A DNA stretch of 64,000 nucleotides. Source: Streptomyces sp. SID5910 (GTDB lineage: Bacteria > Actinomycetota > Actinomycetes > Streptomycetales > Streptomycetaceae). The stretch covers positions 39,834 to 103,833 of the forward strand of contig NZ_WWHX01000901.1 of the NCBI RefSeq assembly GCF_009862125.1, read 5' to 3'. Below the pieces are notes generated by a model that searched no databases, had not been told where the DNA came from, and saw only the letters and a list, made by a program, of their open reading frames with translations. The position numbers and the translations under genes were made by a program. Of the stretch, positions 58,945 through 64,000 are shown one piece after another. Each line of letters starts with the position of its first letter. Positions within the stretch are counted from its first letter, which is position 1.

Positions 58945-59925
58945 TCACGCCGGGGCGACGACCTCCTCGCCGAGGACGAAACCGGGATCGACCTGCGCGG
59001 CCAGGTCGGTCCCGGTCCGCTCATTGCCCCAGCTCCGGGCGTTCTTCAGGTGGAAGTGCACCATCTGCCGTGTGTAGCGCTGCCAGTCCCGCAGTTCGTA
59101 CGTGGCGTCCGCGGCCGTGTGCAGCGCCCGCAGCGCCCGCCGGTCGGTGTCCTCCAGGAGCTCGAACCGGGGCGGCCGGCCCTTCTCCATGGCGCGCACC
59201 CAGTCCGAGTGCCCGACGGTCGTCAGCAGGTCGTCCCCGACCTCCTCGCGCAGGAAGTCGAGGTCGTCCGGTCCCTGCACCTTGTTGCCGACGACCTTCA
59301 GGGCGACGCCGAAGTCGCGGGCGTACTCCTTGTACTGGCGGTAGACGGAGACCCCCTTCCGGGTCGGCTCGGCGACGAGGAACGTGACGTCGAAGCGGGT
59401 GAACATGCCGGAGGCGAACGAGTCCGAGCCCGCCGTCATGTCGACCACCACGTATTCGTCGCGGCCGTCGACCAGGTGGTTCAGACACAGCTCCACCGCT
59501 CCGGTCTTGGAGTGGTAGCAGGCGACTCCCAGATCGGCCTCGGTGAAGGGCCCGGTGACCATCAAACGGACGGCGTCGCCGTCGAGTTCCACCGGCCGGG
59601 CGCACGCCTCGTAGACCGGGTTCTCCTCGCGCACCCGCAGCAGCCGCGAACCCTCGCCGGGCGGCGTCGTCTTGATCATCTTGTCGGCGGAGGCGATGCG
59701 CGGGTTGGTGCCGCGCAGGTGGTCCTTGATCAGCGGGAGGTGGTCGCCCATCGCGGGCAGCGCCGCCGCGTCCGCCTCGTCGAGGCCCAGCGCGGCCCCC
59801 AGGTGCTGGTTGATGTCGGCGTCGATCGCGACGACGGGTGCGCCGGTGGCGGCGAGATGGCGGATGAACAGGGAGGACAGGGTGGTCTTGCCGCTGCCGC
59901 CCTTCCCGACGAAAGCAATTTTCAT
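58945..59925 (-). CDS. CooC/ParA-like P-loop ATPase
   Basis: A 326-residue ATPase. MKIAFVGKGGSGKTTLS is the deviant Walker A motif with both lysines; VVAIDADINQHLG and VVVDMTAGSDSF give the Walker A' / B segments. It belongs to the ArsA/CooC/ParA class, with roles in metal insertion or partition; the Streptomyces member is near CpaE-like genes. Convergent with the deacetylase gene, 3 bases away. Confidence 0.85.
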   Translation of the reverse strand: MKIAFVGKGGSGKTTLSSLFIRHLAATGAPVVAIDADINQHLGAALGLDEADAAALPAMGDHLPLIKDHLRGTNPRIASADKMIKTTPPGEGSRLLRVREENPVYEACARPVELDGDAVRLMVTGPFTEADLGVACYHSKTGAVELCLNHLVDGRDEYVVVDMTAGSDSFASGMFTRFDVTFLVAEPTRKGVSVYRQYKEYARDFGVALKVVGNKVQGPDDLDFLREEVGDDLLTTVGHSDWVRAMEKGRPPRFELLEDTDRRALRALHTAADATYELRDWQRYTRQMVHFHLKNARSWGNERTGTDLAAQVDPGFVLGEEVVAPA

Positions 59926-60023
59926 GTTCACCAAGCGTAGTGTGCTGATAGCTGTACGTGTCACGAGAGCCGGGAAGTGCGTGAAGAAGACCACTCATTC
60001 GTGGGGTGGGGCGCCGGGGTGCG

Positions 60024-60029
60024 TAGGGT
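60024..60029 (+). promoter_or_regulatory. -10 box of a leaderless promoter
   Basis: TAGGGT ends 7 bases before the ATG at 60037 and fits TAGRRT; no Shine-Dalgarno is seen before that ATG. Confidence 0.55.
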
Positions 60030-60036
60030 CGTACCC

Positions 60037-60861
60037 ATGAGTACGACAGGCGCGGCCGCCGATCCGCTCGCGGCCCTGGGCTCGCTGCCCGGTGTGGCCG
60101 AGACCGTGGAGTCCGTACGCAAGGCCGTGGACCGGACCTACGGTCACCGGATCATGCGGCGACGCAGCAACGAGATCACGTCCGAGGCGGCCCTGCGCGG
60201 CGCCCGGGGTTCGGCGGCGCTGTCCGGCGCGGACTGGGCGCTGGAGGAGGTGCGCCGGCGGACCGACTTCAGCGGTGACGACGAGGCGCGCACGGTGGGC
60301 GCGGCCCTGCGGCTGACCGCCGAGGCGGGGCAGCTGCTGTCGATCTGGCGCCAGTCCCCGCTGCGCGTGCTGGCCCGGCTGCACCTGGTGGCGGCCGCGG
60401 ACAAGGACGACCAGGTGGGACGGCCGCGCCAGGAGGGCGAGGCGGTGGACGAGCCGCTCGTCGAGCTGCCGCTGCCGGGCGCCGCGGAGGCGCACGGCCG
60501 CCTGGACGGCCTGTCCGAGCTGGTCATCGCGGGGGGTTCCGCCCCGGCGCTGGTGACCGCCGCCGTCGTGCACGGCGAGCTCCTGGCCCTGCGTCCCTTC
60601 ACCTCGCACAACGGCCTGGTCGCGCGTGCGGCCGAGCGGATCGTCCTGGTCGGCAGCGGTCTGGACCCGAAGTCGGTCTGCGCCGCCGAGGTCGGACACG
60701 CCGAGCTGGGCCGCGCGGCCTACCTGGCGGCCCTCGACGGCTACGTCTCCGGCACTCCCGAGGGCATGGCCGCCTGGATCGCGCACTGCGGCCGGGCGGT
60801 GGAGCTGGGCGCACGCGAGTCGACGGCGGTGTGCGAGGCGCTCCAGCGCGGAGCGGCATAA
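60037..60861 (+). CDS. Fic-related protein with degenerate motif
   Basis: A 274-residue protein. RPFTSHNGLVARAAERIVL at about residue 195 aligns with the Fic core HPFxxGNGR, but His is Arg and the GNGR part is HNGL. The AMP-transfer reaction is therefore unlikely in the standard form. A role with the CpaE/ATPase neighbours is possible. ATG at 60037 chosen because of the leaderless promoter just before it. Confidence 0.72.
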   Translation: MSTTGAAADPLAALGSLPGVAETVESVRKAVDRTYGHRIMRRRSNEITSEAALRGARGSAALSGADWALEEVRRRTDFSGDDEARTVGAALRLTAEAGQLLSIWRQSPLRVLARLHLVAAADKDDQVGRPRQEGEAVDEPLVELPLPGAAEAHGRLDGLSELVIAGGSAPALVTAAVVHGELLALRPFTSHNGLVARAAERIVLVGSGLDPKSVCAAEVGHAELGRAAYLAALDGYVSGTPEGMAAWIAHCGRAVELGARESTAVCEALQRGAA

Positions 60862-60897
60862 ACGGCCGCACCCGGCTGGAGCCCGGCACAAAGTAAT

Positions 60898-60925
60898 GCG
60901 GCGGTACGAGAATTCGTACCGCCGC
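60898..60925 (+). terminator. terminator of the Fic-related gene
   Basis: Perfect 12-base stem GCGGCGGTACGA / TCGTACCGCCGC with a GAAT loop, 37 bases past the stop. Confidence 0.85.
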
Positions 60926-61218
60926 TGGCATGCCCACCCAGTTACCAAGCGTCCTCGAGATATGCCCATCAGGTCGGGACTTTGCCCGTCACCTGGTGCG
61001 GCTGGCCCGTAATCGACGGGTCGACGTCGCGTGGGTGCCCGGTGTTCATGCTCGGTCCGTGGGGCCAAATGCGTTCTTAAGGTGATCCTTTCGGATGTCC
61101 TTGGTCTCGCGGGCCGTTGACTCCTTTGTACTCCTGCCCGGGAACAAGTGGAAGCCCTCCCCGCACTTCTTTACTTCTGTGGTCAAACACGGGTGAAAGG
61201 GTCAGGGTCGGGCCGCTG
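60926..61218. other. intergenic region
   Basis: 293 bases between the Fic-related gene and the convergent HAD phosphatase gene. I see no gene, RNA structure or clear motif. Confidence 0.5.
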
Positions 61219-62052
61219 TCAGGCCACTGCCGCCCGGCGCCGGCTCGCGTACCAGACGAGGCCGGCGGTGGCCGCCGCGGCGCCTATCGCGGCGGCGGCG
61301 ACGAGGGCCGGCCGCGGTGGTACGGCGAAGCCGGGGAGCCGCTGCTTGAGCCGCACGGGCCGGTGGAAATCGAGAATCGGCCATTCGCGCGCGACCGCCT
61401 CGCGCCGCAGGGCCCGGTCCGGGTTGACGGCGTGCGGGTGGCCGACGGACTCCAGCATCGGCAGGTCGGTCGCCGAGTCGCTGTACGCGTAGCAGCGGGC
61501 GAGGTCGTACCCCTCGGACGCGGCCAGTTCGCGGACGGCCTCGGCCTTGGTCGGACCGTAGGCGTAGTACTCCACCTCCCCGGTGAAGCAGCCGTCGTCG
61601 CCCACGATCATGCGGGTCGCCACCACCCGGTCCGCCCCCAGCAGCTCGCCGATCGGTTCGACGACCTCGGCGCCCGACGTGGAGACGATGACGACGTCAC
61701 GGCCGGCGGTGTGGTGCTCCTCGATCAGGGACGCGGCCTCGTCGTAGATGATCGGGTCGATCAGGTCGTGCAGCGTCTCGGCGACGATCTCCTTGACCTG
61801 CTGGACGTTCCAGCCGCGGCAGAGCGCGGACAGGTACTCGCGCATCCGCTCCATCTGGTCGTGGTCGGCGCCGCCGGCGAGGAACACGAACTGGGTATAG
61901 GCGGTGCGCAGGGCGGCCCTGCGGTTGATCAGCCCGCCTTGGTAGAACGACTTGCTGAAGGTGAGTGTGCTCGACTTCGCAATGACCGTCTTGTCCAGGT
62001 CGAAGAAGGCCGCGGTACGGGGCGAGGAGTGGTTTTCCACGACCCCGAGCAT
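61219..62052 (-). CDS. HAD-IB phosphatase with C-terminal membrane anchor
   Basis: A 277-residue HAD hydrolase: motif I FFDLDKTVIAKSS, motif II VVIVSTSG, motif III and IV around YGPTKAEAV and YAYSDSATDLPML. The C-terminus has one membrane segment (ALVAAAAIGAAAATAGLVWYA) and basic end, so it sits on the membrane face. SerB-like or lysophosphatidate phosphatase-like; known Streptomyces relatives are linked to development, from memory. ATG at 62052. Confidence 0.87.
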   Translation of the reverse strand: MLGVVENHSSPRTAAFFDLDKTVIAKSSTLTFSKSFYQGGLINRRAALRTAYTQFVFLAGGADHDQMERMREYLSALCRGWNVQQVKEIVAETLHDLIDPIIYDEAASLIEEHHTAGRDVVIVSTSGAEVVEPIGELLGADRVVATRMIVGDDGCFTGEVEYYAYGPTKAEAVRELAASEGYDLARCYAYSDSATDLPMLESVGHPHAVNPDRALRREAVAREWPILDFHRPVRLKQRLPGFAVPPRPALVAAAAIGAAAATAGLVWYASRRRAAVA

Positions 62053-62187
62053 AGGCGCAGCCCATTCGGCGTAAGGTGGGGCGTGTGGGTTTGCCTGAGA
62101 AGGCTCTCGGGTACACCATGGAAGTCACGGATCGTTCGCGACCGTGCTAACCCGGTCCGACTCCTCCCCCCCCGAGTCGGCCGTGGA

Positions 62188-62222
62188 GACGACCCCCGCT
62201 CTCCCCCCCGGCGGGGGTCGTC
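62188..62222 (+). terminator. hairpin upstream of the CpaE-like gene
   Basis: Perfect 12-base stem GACGACCCCCGC / GCGGGGGTCGTC with an 11-base loop. It lies in the 562-base gap between HAD and CpaE genes and could be an attenuator or the end of an unrecognised short transcript. The gap also holds direct repeats of GACGAAGCAGGAC before the CpaE start. No other gene seen. Confidence 0.65.
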
Positions 62223-62614
62223 GCATGTCCGGGTGGGTTTTCCCTTCTTCCGCCGAGGCGGTCGGCGTGCTCGGTCGGTGCGAGGCGAGTGTCTTGTCAT
62301 GTCCATGATTGCTCACGGTGGGTAGTTGACGGGCTGCTCTGCGGGAGTCGCACGCGGGCGTGGAGCGGGGTGGCTCCGGACTCACCGGTAAGGGTGACGG
62401 CGATATCCACAGGCCTCACGTTGTCCACAGATATCGACCAAGATCCACACGATTTCGCGGGCCGCTGCACCGTGATTCCACGCGTTCGGGCCGTGCCCGC
62501 TCATGACCGGTTCGTTTTGCCGGGCGCATATGGCCGGTTTCCGGCGGAGCGATGCCCAGGACGCCGACGAAGCAGGACTCGACGAAGCAGGACACGACGA
62601 AGGGGGACACAGGC

Positions 62615-63742
62615 ATGACCGGAACCTTCACTCACGATCCGCCGCCCGCCGCCGGTGGACGGCAGGGCGGCCCACTGATCGTCACCGAGGACACCGAACT
62701 CCTCGACGACCTGCTGCGCCTGTGCGCGGCGGCCGGCGCCACACCCGAGGTGCACCACTCGGTGCCCGGGAAGCCGTCGGCGTCCGGACAGCGCGGCAGC
62801 TGGGAGGCGGCGCCGCTCGTCCTGGTGGGCGACGACGCCGCACGGCGCGTACGCGGTGCCACGCGCAGGCGGGGCGTGGTGCTGGTCGGCCGCGACCAGG
62901 ACGACTCCGGGGTATGGCAGCGGGCCGTCGAGATCGGCGCCGACCACGTCCTGATGCTGCCCGACGGCGAGCAGTGGCTGGTCGACCGCATCGCCGACGT
63001 CGCGGAGGGCGTCGGGCGGCCCGCCCTCACCGTGGGCGTCATCGGCGGGCGCGGAGGTGCCGGAGCGTCCACGCTGGCCTGCGCGCTCGCCGTCACCTCG
63101 GCACGCCAGGGGCTGCGCAGCCTGCTGGTGGACGCCGACCCGCTCGGCGGCGGACTCGACGTCCTCCTCGGCGGTGAGACGGCCGAGGGGCTGAGGTGGC
63201 CCGCGTTCGCGGCCTCGCGCGGGCGGGTCGGCGGGGGCGCCCTGGAGGAGTCGCTGCCCGAGCTGCACTCGCTGCGTGTGCTCAGCTGGGACCGCGGGGA
63301 CTGCGTCGCCGTACCTGCCCCGGCCGTACGGGCGGTCCTCGCGGCGGCGCGGCGCAGGGGCGGCACGGTCGTCGTCGACCTGCCGCGCCGGATCGACGAC
63401 GGGGTCGCCGAGGTTCTCGCCCAGATCGACGTCGGAATCCTCGTCGTCCCGGCCGAACTGCGCGCCGTCGCGGCGGCCGGGCGGGTGGCCTCCGCGGTCG
63501 GCATGGTGCTGCGCGACCTGCGGGTCGCGGTACGCGGGCCCTACGCGTCGGGGCTCGACGACCGCGAGGTGGCCCGACTGCTCGGGCTGCCGCTGGTCGG
63601 TGACGTGCCCGTCGAGTCCGGGCTGCTGCGGGCGACGGAGGGCAGGCGGCCGCCGGGCGCCGCCGGACGCGGGCCGCTGGCGCGCTTCTGCCGGGAGTTC
63701 TGGGAGCGGGCGCTGGTGGCGGAGACGGGCGGTGCGGGATGA
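62615..63742 (+). CDS. CpaE-like ATPase of the Tad secretion locus
   Basis: A 375-residue ParA/MinD-superfamily protein. The N-terminal half resembles a receiver-like domain without a phosphorylatable pattern. The ATPase begins at VGVIGGRGGAGASTLACALA, with a deviant Walker motif in which the usual Lys-Thr is replaced by Ala-Ser. LLVDADPLGGGLDVLLGG follows. CpaE proteins place the Tad pilus/secretion machinery at the pole or septum. AGGGGGAC precedes the ATG at 62615; the open frame to 62552 is also possible. Confidence 0.8.
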   Translation: MTGTFTHDPPPAAGGRQGGPLIVTEDTELLDDLLRLCAAAGATPEVHHSVPGKPSASGQRGSWEAAPLVLVGDDAARRVRGATRRRGVVLVGRDQDDSGVWQRAVEIGADHVLMLPDGEQWLVDRIADVAEGVGRPALTVGVIGGRGGAGASTLACALAVTSARQGLRSLLVDADPLGGGLDVLLGGETAEGLRWPAFAASRGRVGGGALEESLPELHSLRVLSWDRGDCVAVPAPAVRAVLAAARRRGGTVVVDLPRRIDDGVAEVLAQIDVGILVVPAELRAVAAAGRVASAVGMVLRDLRVAVRGPYASGLDDREVARLLGLPLVGDVPVESGLLRATEGRRPPGAAGRGPLARFCREFWERALVAETGGAG

Positions 63743-64000
63743 GGGCGCCGGTGAGTGCCGTCGACGCGGTGGCCGAGGGGCTGCCGGCCGGTGCGGTGGT
63801 GGTCCGGAGGGCCAGGGGAGCGGGTCCTGGGCGGTCAGGCGGGGCGGGGCAGCGGGAGGCGGTGGGGCGGCCCTCGTGGGCGGTCACGGCGACGGGGCGC
63901 CGGGAGGAAGGGCCCTCGTGGGCGGGCACGGGGGCGGGGACGTCCGTGGGGGCGGCCGTGGCGTCGTGCGTGCGGGCGCCGGCAGTCCCGGGGGCGTTGC
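63739..64000 (+). CDS. start of the next Tad locus gene (probably CpaF/TadA), cut by window end
   Basis: ATG at 63739 overlaps the CpaE stop (ATGA). The visible 87 codons, MRAPVSAVDAVAEGLPAGAVVV onward, are a low-complexity Gly/Arg/Ala N-terminus with no recognisable domain. The identity is inferred from position: CpaF/TadA ATPase genes follow CpaE in Streptomyces. Confidence 0.55.
   Translation, partial: MRAPVSAVDAVAEGLPAGAVVVRRARGAGPGRSGGAGQREAVGRPSWAVTATGRREEGPSWAGTGAGTSVGAAVASCVRAPAVPGAL

Noticed and set aside
60926..61218. Possible small RNA or tRNA gene in the gap
   Set aside because: No cloverleaf, no conserved TTC-arm pattern and no strong structure besides the terminator before it.

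Overview
Organism and setting. The very high GC content, the GTG/ATG starts and 4-base stop/start overlaps, TAGRRT-type -10 boxes placed directly before start codons, and the gene content (Crp, an endonuclease III with a lysine-rich tail, a MarP-like protease, NhaA, AcsA, a CpaE/TadA cluster) point to a Streptomyces chromosome. The window is a conserved chromosomal block split by one complete prophage of about 41.0 kb.

Left chromosomal arm (1-13,660). A DUF4177-like small protein and a RidA protein are followed by a G-rich repeat tract, an epoxide-hydrolase-like protein, a NUDIX plus metallo-beta-lactamase pair, crp (divergent, with a good Crp site in its own upstream region), nth, a CoA-type NUDIX hydrolase, a CvpA/MarP membrane serine protease, a second alpha/beta hydrolase paired with a small membrane protein, nhaA and acsA.

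Prophage (about 13,661-54,635). Its ends can be placed to the base. It sits inside the first codons of acsA. The left junction gives acsA a new, phage-supplied start and N-terminus. The right junction keeps the orphaned native start of acsA, reading back into the prophage. Joining the two prophage-side arms rebuilds an attP with 30-base arms that match as an inverted repeat at 25 of 30 positions around a central CT. This fits the serine integrase encoded next to attR. Both ends carry the same 11-base core of a DasR-type (dre-like) box upstream of the acsA start.

Prophage layout, left to right: cargo regulators (XRE protein, HATPase, DUF7848-like protein, a frameshifted XRE-DUF5753 gene and DUF397); a leftward late block (two small lysis proteins, amidase endolysin, tail fibres, baseplate proteins, tape measure, frameshifted tail chaperones, major tail protein, connectors, capsid, scaffold, RMF-like peptide, MuF-like protein, portal, terminase); then an Acb2-like anti-CBASS protein, an insulated lipoprotein moron, many small early proteins, SSB, HNH, a replication protein with six palindromic iterons inside its gene, a PP-loop protein, an ERF annealing protein and a Cro-like protein. 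Rightward genes at the right end are a leaderless repressor, a membrane protein and the integrase. Two leftward early promoters share operator sequences.

Right chromosomal arm (54,663-64,000). The native acsA upstream region, a SulP transporter fused to a beta-carbonic anhydrase, a polysaccharide-deacetylase-like lipoprotein, a CooC/ParA-like ATPase, a Fic-related protein, a membrane-anchored HAD phosphatase, a CpaE-like ATPase and the start of the next gene (probably TadA/CpaF).

No tRNA, rRNA, CRISPR array or insertion sequence was recognised.
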